NCBI GenBank assembly: GCA_016180805.1
Contig: JACPAM010000026.1
Location: forward strand, 1-36,913
DNA: 36,913 bases
Source of the DNA: Deltaproteobacteria bacterium
Lineage (GTDB): Bacteria > Desulfobacterota > Binatia > UBA9968
Direction of reading: 5' to 3'
Numbering within the stretch: position 1 is the first letter of the stretch; each line of letters starts with the position of its first letter. Positions 7,850-16,055 of the stretch are shown here, piece by piece. The position numbers were made by a program, and so were the translations under genes. Under the pieces are notes generated by a model, which saw only the letters and a program-made list of their open reading frames with translations, searched no databases and was not told where the DNA came from.

Positions 7850-8314
7850 ATGAGAAAACTTCACATCATAGCCGGCGTGCTCATTATGACTTTTGCGGGC
7901 GTGTTTTACCTTAAGGCGAGACAATTGTCCTTTGGAACCATAAGAAGCCCCGGCCCGGGCTTTGTCCCTTCAGCATTGGGAACCATTCTTTTCCTTTTTG
8001 CTCTGATTTTCGTATTAAAAAGCGTATTCAAGAGAAGCCTTGTCCATGATACCGGTAACCCCTGGGAAGGAATGGATTGGAAGCGAATCCCCTTTACATT
8101 GGCTATCCTGCTTGGCTATGCTCTTTTTCTGGACCATTTAGGATACCTCGTCTGTACATCGATTTTATTGGGTATACTTTTTTGGGGTGAAGGGGTGTGG
8201 AAAAAGTGGGTTGCGATTGTTGGTTCGCCAATTATCGCTATTGCCTCCTATGTTCTTTTTAAACGATTGCTCGGCGTTCAACTTCCTTGGGGGTTTCTTA
8301 CGTTCTTGGGGTAA
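7850..8314 (+). CDS. tctB: Tripartite tricarboxylate transporter small membrane subunit TctB
   Basis: The 154-residue protein has four predicted membrane segments (about 5-22, 38-60, 76-110 and 118-140) and the TctB-typical SFGTIRSPGPGFVPSALGTILFL block after the first helix. TctB is the small integral subunit of solute-binding-protein-dependent secondary transporters for carboxylates. The ATG at 7850 is used, although the upstream GAGAGA is a weak ribosome site. The stop lies five bases before the tctA start, so the two are coupled. The gene is clearly AT-richer than the flanks of the window, as is the whole cassette to 15926. Confidence 0.9.
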   Translation: MRKLHIIAGVLIMTFAGVFYLKARQLSFGTIRSPGPGFVPSALGTILFLFALIFVLKSVFKRSLVHDTGNPWEGMDWKRIPFTLAILLGYALFLDHLGYLVCTSILLGILFWGEGVWKKWVAIVGSPIIAIASYVLFKRLLGVQLPWGFLTFLG

Positions 8315-8319
8315 TATTT

Positions 8320-9810
8320 GTGGACTTCGCTCAAAATCTCGTTTATGGATTTTCCGTTGCCATTTCCCCTGTCAATATTTTCTTCTGTTTTTTAGGAGCG
8401 CTTTTAGGTACGTTGATTGGCGTCTTACCAGGCCTGGGGCCTGCCGCCGCAATTGCGCTCTTATTACCCGTCACCTTTAAGATACCGGCCACAGCTTCCA
8501 TCATCATGCTGGCGGGAATTCTCTATGGAGCCATGTACGGAGGGTCGACAACATCCATTCTGGTGAATATCCCCGGGGAATCCGCTTCGGTCGTCACCTG
8601 TTTTGATGGCTATCAAATGTCGAAGAAAGGCAGAGCCGGTCCAGCCTTGGGCATCGCAGCGTTTGGCTCATTTATTGCCGGGACCTTCAGCACAATTATG
8701 ATCATGCTCCTTGCTCCCCTGCTGGTAAGAGCGGCGCTGAAATTCGGCCCCCCGGAATTTGTTGGGTTAATGCTTTTAGGCTTGACGATGGTCGCTTTTC
8801 TTTCAGAGGAATCCTTGCTTGTCGCTTTGATGATGACATTAATCGGCTTGCTGCTGGGAACAATCGGGATTGATCCCGTTGTGGGCAATCAGCGATTTAC
8901 ATTTGGCATCCTTTCACTAATGACCGGAATCGAGATTATACCCCTGGTCATGGGAATTTTCGGAATCTCGGAAGTTCTCATGAACCTGGAGCAGACTCAA
9001 GAGTTTGAGATTTTCAAAGGTAAGATCAAAGGCCTTTTACCAACCAGGACAGATTGGCAAGATTCGGCCAAGCCTATTGCCAGAGGAACGGTTATCGGTT
9101 TTTTTCTAGGTATTATTCCCGGAGTGGGAGCGATAATTCCAACTTTTATCTCTTACGCATTGGAGAAAAGGCTCTCCAAACATCCGGACAAATTTGGAAC
9201 GGGTGTGATTGAAGGGGTGGCGGGCCCTGAAAGCACGAACAATTCGGCAAGTATGGGCGGATTCATCCCCTTGCTTACCCTCGGGTTGCCTACAACGGGG
9301 ATTATGGCGATGTTTCTGGGAGCCCTCGTGATTCATGGTGTCCAACCGGGTCCGCTCCTCGTAAAACAACACCCTGATCTCTTCTGGGGAGTCATCGCCA
9401 GTATGTATATCGGCAACTTTATGCTTTTGATCTTAAACCTACCCCTCATCGGGATATGGGTTCAATTCCTAAGAATTCCCTATTGGATTCTTTTCCCCTC
9501 AATTATTTTGTTTTGTCTTGTCGGCTCCTACAGTGTCAACGGAAATTACGTCGATATTATCCTTCTGATGATATTTGGAGGAGTTGGCTACTTGATGCGT
9601 AAGGCCAAATTTCCAGGCGGGCCTTTAATTCTAGGGTTTATCTTGGGACCGATGATTGAAGAAGCCCTGCGGCAGACCCTGATATTGTCAGATGGAGAAT
9701 TTGCTATCTTTTTTTCACGGCCGATTTGCTTGAGCTTAATTGTGATCAATTTGCTTTTACTCCTTTCAACTCCTATTAAAGAACTGCTTTTAAAGCGTAT
9801 CATGACCTGA
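8320..9810 (+). CDS. tctA: Tripartite tricarboxylate transporter large membrane subunit TctA
   Basis: The 496-residue protein is the ion-coupled permease of a TTT system, with about 11-12 membrane segments. The signature GVLPGLGPAAAIALLLPVTF lies near residues 34-53, followed by the ABSENT-loop-free GAMYGGSTTSILVNIPGE segment; a second repeat has GIIPGVGAIIPTFISYALE. I choose the GTG at 8320 because it gives the family N-terminus MDFAQNLVYGFSVA; a TTG at 8287 would add 11 residues overlapping tctB. AT-rich composition shows here plainly: the 60 bases from 9481 contain 23 G+C, against 46 in the 60 bases from 30301. Confidence 0.93.
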   Translation: MDFAQNLVYGFSVAISPVNIFFCFLGALLGTLIGVLPGLGPAAAIALLLPVTFKIPATASIIMLAGILYGAMYGGSTTSILVNIPGESASVVTCFDGYQMSKKGRAGPALGIAAFGSFIAGTFSTIMIMLLAPLLVRAALKFGPPEFVGLMLLGLTMVAFLSEESLLVALMMTLIGLLLGTIGIDPVVGNQRFTFGILSLMTGIEIIPLVMGIFGISEVLMNLEQTQEFEIFKGKIKGLLPTRTDWQDSAKPIARGTVIGFFLGIIPGVGAIIPTFISYALEKRLSKHPDKFGTGVIEGVAGPESTNNSASMGGFIPLLTLGLPTTGIMAMFLGALVIHGVQPGPLLVKQHPDLFWGVIASMYIGNFMLLILNLPLIGIWVQFLRIPYWILFPSIILFCLVGSYSVNGNYVDIILLMIFGGVGYLMRKAKFPGGPLILGFILGPMIEEALRQTLILSDGEFAIFFSRPICLSLIVINLLLLLSTPIKELLLKRIMT

Positions 9811-9910
9811 AGGGGCAGGTGCCTCAAGCGGTTAACCGTAAAACCATATGATTTTCGGCTGTTCATCGCAGCTAAAACTTCAACACGTACTAAAAGAGGA
9901 GGGGCAAAAC

Positions 9911-10888
9911 ATGAAAACCAGAAAACTTCTAAAGGTCATTTGGATTGTTGGTATTACCTTTATTTTGAACCGGGTTATCAATATAGCAATAGCAAATTCG
10001 GCCGAACAGACTTTCCCAAATCGAAATATTGCGCTCGTGGTACCATTTCCGCCTGGGGGGCTCGTCGACCTAGCGGGAAGGATTTTGGCGGAGGAATTTT
10101 CAAAAAACCTGGGAACCAGTGTGATCATCATAAACAAGTCAGGGGGTGGTGGTGCCGTTGGCTGGAGAGAGGTCATGCAGTCGAAGCCGGACGGCTATAT
10201 GCTTGCGTTAATTCCTAACTCCCTCATTCTGATCGGTAGTCACCAGTCGCCCGATGTTATCCAGTTCTCGGATGCCACATTCATTGCACGGTTTGTCAGT
10301 ACGCCGAACCTGTTATTGGTTAGAAAAGAGTCGCCTTTTAAGACCTTTGAAGACCTCATCAATGCTGCAAAAAAGAATCCTGGAAAACTTGCCGGGAGCG
10401 GGGGAGCGGTAACGTTCGGCGGGTATTTTACCTTCCAACTCATCTGCCAAGAGGCAGGTGTAAATATTCGGCATGTGCCGATGCAGGGTGGGGCACCAAC
10501 GATTACGGCTCTTTTGGGGGGCCACTTGGACGTTGGGGTCGTTGCCACGAATGCGGTCGTGGGACTGCTGAAAGCCGGCGATCTCAGGGCTTTGGTCAGT
10601 TCATCGGTAAAGCTACCTGAGTTTCCCGATATACCAACGATAGCCGAGAAAGGCTATCCTAATGCTGCATTCGGGTTGTGGGTCGGCATCGTTGGGCCCA
10701 AGGGGATGGACAAATCCGTAGTTGATAAGATCTCCAAGGCATTCGAAAAAAGTGTAAGAAATCCTGCAGTAATAAACAAATTCGCAGAAACCGGCCTGCA
10801 ATTTGATTATTTACGCGGTCAGGAATTCGTGAAGGAAATTATAAGAGATACAGCAAAGATCGGAAAGGTAATTGAAAAATCGAAATAG
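9911..10888 (+). CDS. tctC: Tripartite tricarboxylate transporter solute-binding protein TctC
   Basis: This 325-residue periplasmic binding protein starts with a basic, hydrophobic signal peptide (about residues 1-33). Next comes the family motif FPNRNIALVVPFPPGGLVDL, which forms part of the carboxylate pocket, then INKSGGGGAVG and GKLAGSGG. The TctC/Bug family binds di- or tricarboxylates and many other organic acids; the ligand cannot be deduced. The ATG at 9911 follows AGAGGAGGGG. It is separated from the epimerase gene by 133 bp containing a long hairpin, which could stabilise the tctC end of the message. Confidence 0.92.
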   Translation: MKTRKLLKVIWIVGITFILNRVINIAIANSAEQTFPNRNIALVVPFPPGGLVDLAGRILAEEFSKNLGTSVIIINKSGGGGAVGWREVMQSKPDGYMLALIPNSLILIGSHQSPDVIQFSDATFIARFVSTPNLLLVRKESPFKTFEDLINAAKKNPGKLAGSGGAVTFGGYFTFQLICQEAGVNIRHVPMQGGAPTITALLGGHLDVGVVATNAVVGLLKAGDLRALVSSSVKLPEFPDIPTIAEKGYPNAAFGLWVGIVGPKGMDKSVVDKISKAFEKSVRNPAVINKFAETGLQFDYLRGQEFVKEIIRDTAKIGKVIEKSK

Positions 10889-10923
10889 GTACCCTACGAA
10901 TCCACATCCATGATCGAGCTGCC

Positions 10924-10972
10924 GCCGCTTAGGAACGGAACTTGCTTCAGGCAATTTTACGTTCCAAGCGGC
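10924..10972 (+). promoter_or_regulatory. Nested hairpin between tctC and the epimerase gene
   Basis: The outer stem pairs GCCGCTT-A-GGAACG (10924-10937) with CGTTCCAAGCGGC (10960-10972): 13 pairs and one bulged A. Inside it TTGC (10942-10945) pairs with GCAA (10951-10954) around a five-base loop. No poly-T run follows. A 3' stabiliser that raises binding-protein yield, or a partial terminator, fits its place after the solute-binding gene. Confidence 0.5.
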
Positions 10973-11021
10973 CGCCTTCATATCAAGTGTCTAGATATTA
11001 CACCTACGAAAGGAAAAGATA

Positions 11022-12068
11022 ATGATGTCGGAGAAGATGAATATCTTAGTTACAGGCGGAACGGGTGCAATCGGCACATGGGTGACGCGAAATATTGTAG
11101 AAAAGGGGCTTCATCCGGTTGTTTACGACATTTTTCCACCCGGGAAATATCTAGCAGACGTCCTTGGTCAAATAACGTTTATCCAGGCAGACACGCTGGA
11201 CTTGGACACCCTCATCTCCACTATTAAAACATCAAATGTCCAACGCATCATCCATATGGCCAAACATACGCCGCAAGATCAACCTTTGGCTGCGTTGAAA
11301 AGTAATGTGTTGGGAAGTGCAAATGTACTCGAAGCGGCTAAGACAAATCATATAACACGGGTCGTATACACGAGTTCCCATTCAGTTTACGGGTATATTG
11401 AAGCGAAAGAAGGACAGTTGCCGGTTATTACTGAAGACTACCCTAAATTTGATCGAGAGGATCCCCGGTTCATACCCTATTATACGTTGACGAATAAAAT
11501 GGTTGAATATTTCGGTATTCGATTCGCGATGGACTATAATCTGGAGTTTGTCATTACTCGCTTTGGTTCTACTTTCGGTCCCGGCAAGATCGAGAGTAGA
11601 CAAGAGAGATCGATGTTGGGGATAAAAATACATGATGACGATAGTGAAAGCGTCCCCAAACTGGGGGGTCATTTGGCGTCATTTATCATCGATAGTGCGA
11701 TAAGGGGTAAGCCCTTGAGATTCTCTGAGGGCAGGGACCATAAAAGTAACCTTGTCTATTTCAAAGACATCGCTGAGGGAGTCGTATTATCGGCATTATC
11801 CGATAAGATCCAATTCATTGACAACCATCGCGACTTTCATTTTGATGCCGGCAAAGCAGCCACGTTCGACGACTTAATTGAAGCCATTAAGAAACACATT
11901 CCTGACGCCAGCGTCGATATGGGCCCGGGCAAATTAAAAGGGGGGAAACACCCGGACCCGGAGGTCGTCTTTGATTTGACCAGAGGCAATAAAGAACTGG
12001 GATATTTCCCCCGTTATGTCGATTTAGAGAAGGCCGTAGCCGACTACATTACAATGTACAGAAAATAG
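11022..12068 (+). CDS. NAD-dependent epimerase/dehydratase (extended SDR)
   Basis: The 348-residue protein is an extended short-chain dehydrogenase. The Rossmann motif TGGTGAIG (11-18) begins just after the N-terminus, the YTSSHSVYG block (116-124) supplies the usual Ser/Thr, and a C-terminal substrate domain follows. An oddity is that the expected YxxxK appears as YYTLTNK (153-159): the residue four before Lys159 is Thr155, and the nearest Tyr is Tyr154. Either catalysis uses a shifted Tyr or the residue count differs in this subfamily. ATG at 11022 (with AAAGGAAAAG) and at 11037 (with GGAG) are both plausible starts. Lying between tct and hyuAB, it probably acts on the imported compound. 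The substrate is unknown. Confidence 0.85.
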   Translation: MMSEKMNILVTGGTGAIGTWVTRNIVEKGLHPVVYDIFPPGKYLADVLGQITFIQADTLDLDTLISTIKTSNVQRIIHMAKHTPQDQPLAALKSNVLGSANVLEAAKTNHITRVVYTSSHSVYGYIEAKEGQLPVITEDYPKFDREDPRFIPYYTLTNKMVEYFGIRFAMDYNLEFVITRFGSTFGPGKIESRQERSMLGIKIHDDDSESVPKLGGHLASFIIDSAIRGKPLRFSEGRDHKSNLVYFKDIAEGVVLSALSDKIQFIDNHRDFHFDAGKAATFDDLIEAIKKHIPDASVDMGPGKLKGGKHPDPEVVFDLTRGNKELGYFPRYVDLEKAVADYITMYRK

Positions 12069-12144
12069 CATCTAAGTTCAAATCTTCTTGTTTTCATATT
12101 CAAGAAAGTCGAGTGGACACGATAAACGTGTAGGAGCGGGAACA

Positions 12145-14229
12145 TTGAGTACTTGGGATGTTGGCATTGACATCGGCGGTACATTTACCGACCTGGTGGC
12201 AGTAAACCTGGGGAGTCGAGAGGTTGTGACCGTGAAGGTGTCATCAACACCAACTGATCCATCGGAGGGGTTCGTTACCGCTATCGAAGAGCTTCTGGCA
12301 AAGATAAGGGAATCGCCGGATAACATTCACACCATATTTCACGGAACAACCGTTGCTACCAATGCGCTGGTTCAATTGAGAGGGGCTCGTACCGGTCTTT
12401 TAGGGACAAGGGGGATGCGCGCTATTTATGAGGCGGAGCGTTCAAAAAAACCCATCAGCGGTCCCGAAACCGTTAATCTCAAGTATCAAAAGAGACCCCT
12501 GTTGGTTCCGCAACGATTAACCGATGAGGTCACCGAGCGGGTATCTTTCGAGGGTGAAATTATTATGCCGCTTGATGAGAATTTAGCCCGCCAGGCGGTG
12601 TGCCGCCTCCGAGAAAAGGCTGTGGAATCGGTAGCTGTATGTCTGTTGTTTTCCTTTATGAACCCGAAGCATGAGATCAGATTGAGGGAAATCATACTCG
12701 AGGAAATGCCGGACTGCCGAGTGTCACTATCCAGTGAAGTTTTACCGGTGATCCGCGAGTATCAGCGGTTGTCCACAACGGTTGTTGATGCGTATGTTGG
12801 GCCGAGTGTGGAGAAATATTTTAGACGCATCATTGAAAGGGTGAAAGAGTTTGGAATTAAGACCACCAGTTTGTTTCTTATGCAATCCAGTGGCGGAATC
12901 ATGCATATCAGCGTTGGAGCGAAGTATCCGGCTCAAACCGCTCTTTCCGGCCCGGCGGCTGGCGGAATGGCTGTAGCATACTTGAATCAGGGCGCCAGCC
13001 TTGGGGACTATGTGGTATCGTATGACATGGGGGGAACCAGTACGGATGTCAGCCTCATCATAAAGGGTCGTATCTCCCTGACAACGGAAGGTGCTATCGG
13101 TCAGCAGGATATCGGCATCCCGATCAGGGATATCCGTACCATTGGAGCGGGAGGGGGAACGATAGCATGGATTTCTCCTGATGATGTCCTCAGGGTGGGT
13201 CCGATTAGTGCCGGCGCTGATCCAGGGCCTGCCTGCTATGGTAAGGGCGGAGAGGATCCGACGGTAACGGATGCGAATTTACTCCTCGGATACCTTAATC
13301 CGGATAACTTTTTGGGTGGCAAGATGAAAGTAAAACTTTCTCTTGCCAAGGAGGCGGTTGCGCGTATTGCGCGGCGCTTAGATATGGATGTGACCGCCGC
13401 CAGTGACGCAATCTTAAGGCTAATTGAAAATGCCATGGAAGTTGAGATCAGGATCTGTATCATGGAGAAGGGTTATGATCCACGGGTGTTTAAGCTGGTG
13501 GCGTTTGGCGGCGCCGGGCCGCTTCATGCTACCCGAATGTTAAAAAACTTAGGGATACAATCGGTGTTAATCCCCCGATATCCCGGAATTACATCGGCCA
13601 TGGGTTTACTGATGTCCAACATTGAGCATTATTATATGCAGTCATATTTGAGGCCGCTAGCGACTGTTCCGATCGAAGATTTAAACAACTTATATTTGGA
13701 TTTAGAGAAAAGTGCCCTTGCTGATGCAAAAATATGCGGCTACGACACAAAAGAACTGAAATTTATCAGGCAGATGGACTTACGGTACTCGGGCCAGGGC
13801 TACGAACTGACTGTACCGATTCCAGAGAAGGCCCTACGGGAAGAAGATAAAGTTTCAATAACTGACAGTTTCAATACGGAGCACCTTCGCATTTATAATC
13901 ATAATGCGCCGGACATTGACGTTGAAGTGGTCAACTTGAGGTTGGTTTCTGTAAAGATGATGCCTCGATTTCCCCTGATCAGGCACCCTTCAGGCGCGGA
14001 AACACCCCGTGCTGAAGCCCTATCCGGACATCGCAGAGTTTTCTTCAGAGAAGTCGGTTGGGTTGAGAAAACCCCCATCTTTGACCGTTCCCGTCTGATC
14101 AGCGGCAATCGGATTAAGGGTCCGGCCGTCATTGAGCAGGAGGATTCAACCATCGTGGTCTGCCATGGTCAAGCTGCATCTGTAGATAACTTTGATAATA
14201 TCATTGTCCAGGTCGCGGAGGCACCCTAA
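12145..14229 (+). CDS. hyuA: Hydantoinase/oxoprolinase subunit A (HyuA-like)
   Basis: The 694-residue protein belongs to the ATP-dependent N-methylhydantoinase A / 5-oxoprolinase / acetone carboxylase beta family. The N-terminus holds the phosphate-binding DIGGTFTDLVAVN, followed by HGTTVATNALVQLRGARTGL; the central ATPase has SYDMGGTSTDVSLI and GAGGGTIAWI; ESADPGPACYGKGG-like and AFGGAGPLHA blocks follow (here SAGADPGPACYGKGG). The enzyme phosphorylates a cyclic amide, lactam or ketone for hydrolysis or carboxylation. I start at TTG 12145, with AGGAG at 12132-12136, since it gives the family opening MSTWDVGIDIGG. Upstream in-frame codons exist from 12088. Its TAA overlaps the hyuB ATG by one base (TAATG), so the subunits are translationally coupled. 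Confidence 0.9.
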   Translation: MSTWDVGIDIGGTFTDLVAVNLGSREVVTVKVSSTPTDPSEGFVTAIEELLAKIRESPDNIHTIFHGTTVATNALVQLRGARTGLLGTRGMRAIYEAERSKKPISGPETVNLKYQKRPLLVPQRLTDEVTERVSFEGEIIMPLDENLARQAVCRLREKAVESVAVCLLFSFMNPKHEIRLREIILEEMPDCRVSLSSEVLPVIREYQRLSTTVVDAYVGPSVEKYFRRIIERVKEFGIKTTSLFLMQSSGGIMHISVGAKYPAQTALSGPAAGGMAVAYLNQGASLGDYVVSYDMGGTSTDVSLIIKGRISLTTEGAIGQQDIGIPIRDIRTIGAGGGTIAWISPDDVLRVGPISAGADPGPACYGKGGEDPTVTDANLLLGYLNPDNFLGGKMKVKLSLAKEAVARIARRLDMDVTAASDAILRLIENAMEVEIRICIMEKGYDPRVFKLVAFGGAGPLHATRMLKNLGIQSVLIPRYPGITSAMGLLMSNIEHYYMQSYLRPLATVPIEDLNNLYLDLEKSALADAKICGYDTKELKFIRQMDLRYSGQGYELTVPIPEKALREEDKVSITDSFNTEHLRIYNHNAPDIDVEVVNLRLVSVKMMPRFPLIRHPSGAETPRAEALSGHRRVFFREVGWVEKTPIFDRSRLISGNRIKGPAVIEQEDSTIVVCHGQAASVDNFDNIIVQVAEAP

Positions 14230-15926
14230 TGAAGTTAGACATGGTGACTGTCCTGGTGGTCAACAACCGCCTGAAGGAAATTCAGAATGTGATGATGCAG
14301 ACATTATACCGCACGGGTTATTCTGTAATCCTCAGGGAATCCAAGGATGGAAGTGCCGGTATAACCGACAAGGACGGCAATTTTCTGAATGCGGTGGCAA
14401 TCGGCATTCTGCACGCCCCCGCCTACAAATCGTGCATAAAGGCAATCCAGTGTGCCTGGTCTTCTGAAGAGATCCAAGCCGGCGATATGTTTATTTTTAA
14501 TGATCCCTATACCACCGGCTGTTTTCACACGCCGGATATTGGTTTGGTTGCCCCCATATTTTATAAAGATGAATTAATCGCCTTCGCCACCAGCGTCAGC
14601 CACAAGCCTGACATCGGCGGTATTGTCCCCGGCTCCATGAGTGCGAATGCGCGCAGTCTTTTTCACGAGGGGATAATCATCCCGCCGGTTAAATTATATG
14701 AGCGGGGTAGGCTGAACGAGAGTATGATGAGGCTTATTATGCGCAACTCCCGGACTTCCTACTTGCTGGGCGGCGACATCCGGGGGCAGGCCGGGTGTGT
14801 CAGGCAAGGCACCCAGATGCTTGAGCAACTCTGTGATGAGTATGGGGTTGAAGTGGTGTTGGGCAGCTTTGATGAGCTGATCAATATTACCGAAAGAAGG
14901 ATGCGGGCCGAGCTGGAAGCATTACCCGACGGAGAAACGGAAGTCGAGCGCTATTTGGATGATGACGGGGTTGATTTTACACAACCGGTGAAAATCCACC
15001 TCAGATTGAAAAAAAGCGGCGATCGGATTTGTTTTGACTTTAGCGGGAGCGCTCCTCAGACCATCGGGCCGGTAAATGCAGGACCTTCGATTGTCGAGTC
15101 CATGATCGTAATGACGCTGGTAGGCTTTATCGATCCGGACATTGAAATCAATCAAGGCGTAATGAAGGTGGTGGATTTGATCTTGCCGGAAGGTTCTGTG
15201 ATAAATCCTACTTTTCCTGCGCCACATGGGACGTATGCACCGACCGGCCGAATGGTCCGTCACTGCATCATCGCCGGCCTCAGTGAGCTTTTCCCTGAGA
15301 AAGGGATTGCTGAACCTGGAGGTGGAACGGGTGCGCTCACCTTCGGTTATCACCAGTCAAAATCCGGCCAAAGTAAAGTACAGTATGAAATCACCTGGCC
15401 CGCTTTGGGTGCAAACGCGGGCGCTGACGGCGCCAATTTGATCGGCACTATTCTAAACTGGGCCTCAGTGGCGCCGATTGAAATTTTAGAGACGGAATAT
15501 CCCGTTAGATTAAGGGAGTTCAGCGTTAGGCAAAATTCAGGAGGTACCGGAAAGCGCAGGGGGGGGCTGGCGTATGTCAGAGAATATGAAGTTTTAGAAG
15601 ACTGTTCCTTTACTGCACGTGTATCGGGTATCAAATTCGCCGCCCAGGGTATTCAGGAGGGTAAGGGGCCTCAACCCTGCCGGTTAATTCTGAATCCAGG
15701 AACATCAAACGAACGTGAGCTTCCGTCTCTTATTTCTTTGGATCTGCATGCCGGCGACATCATCAGGCACGAACTTTCAGGGGGAGGAGGCTATGGCAAT
15801 CCACTTGAAAGGAACAGAGACGCTGTCGTTAAAGATGTCCAAGATGGCTATATTTCTGAGGAGTCCGCTCGCAGGGACTATGGTCTCGATGAGATGCTGT
15901 TGAAAAAACGCGTTTCTAAGCGTTAG
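14229..15926 (+). CDS. hyuB: Hydantoinase/oxoprolinase subunit B (HyuB-like)
   Basis: This 565-residue protein is the HyuB-family partner of HyuA. Recognisable blocks are GDMFIFNDPYTTGCFHTPDIGLVAP, SHKPDIGGIVPGSM, the DFSGSAPQTIGPVNAG motif and the C-terminal GGGGYGNPLERN. In related complexes the B subunit carries out the second half-reaction on the phosphorylated intermediate, and metal ligands (Asp/His) lie in the NDP and SHKPDIGG loops, both present. It overlaps hyuA by one base. No third subunit, racemase or carbamoylase follows; the next gene is convergent. Which of hydantoin, 5-oxoproline or another lactam is used cannot be settled from sequence. Confidence 0.9.
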   Translation: MKLDMVTVLVVNNRLKEIQNVMMQTLYRTGYSVILRESKDGSAGITDKDGNFLNAVAIGILHAPAYKSCIKAIQCAWSSEEIQAGDMFIFNDPYTTGCFHTPDIGLVAPIFYKDELIAFATSVSHKPDIGGIVPGSMSANARSLFHEGIIIPPVKLYERGRLNESMMRLIMRNSRTSYLLGGDIRGQAGCVRQGTQMLEQLCDEYGVEVVLGSFDELINITERRMRAELEALPDGETEVERYLDDDGVDFTQPVKIHLRLKKSGDRICFDFSGSAPQTIGPVNAGPSIVESMIVMTLVGFIDPDIEINQGVMKVVDLILPEGSVINPTFPAPHGTYAPTGRMVRHCIIAGLSELFPEKGIAEPGGGTGALTFGYHQSKSGQSKVQYEITWPALGANAGADGANLIGTILNWASVAPIEILETEYPVRLREFSVRQNSGGTGKRRGGLAYVREYEVLEDCSFTARVSGIKFAAQGIQEGKGPQPCRLILNPGTSNERELPSLISLDLHAGDIIRHELSGGGGYGNPLERNRDAVVKDVQDGYISEESARRDYGLDEMLLKKRVSKR

Positions 15927-15934
15927 CCCACAAG

Positions 15935-15962
15935 CGAGGGGTCAGCGAGGGGTCAAATCTTT
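15935..15962. repeat. Tandem 11-bp duplication and REP-like word after hyuB
   Basis: GCGAGGGGTCA occurs twice in tandem at 15935-15956; the second copy runs into GGGGTCAAATCTT. This is the inverted counterpart of the motif at 7744-7759. It marks the right edge of the AT-richer cassette, nine bases beyond the hyuB stop. Confidence 0.45.
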
Positions 15963-16055
15963 TGTTGGCAAGTGCGACCGACACTCGCCGCTTGTTCCCG
16001 AAACTTTCCGTCCAATTCCAAAGCTCGACGTGACTCAGTGAGGCCGGAAAACGGC

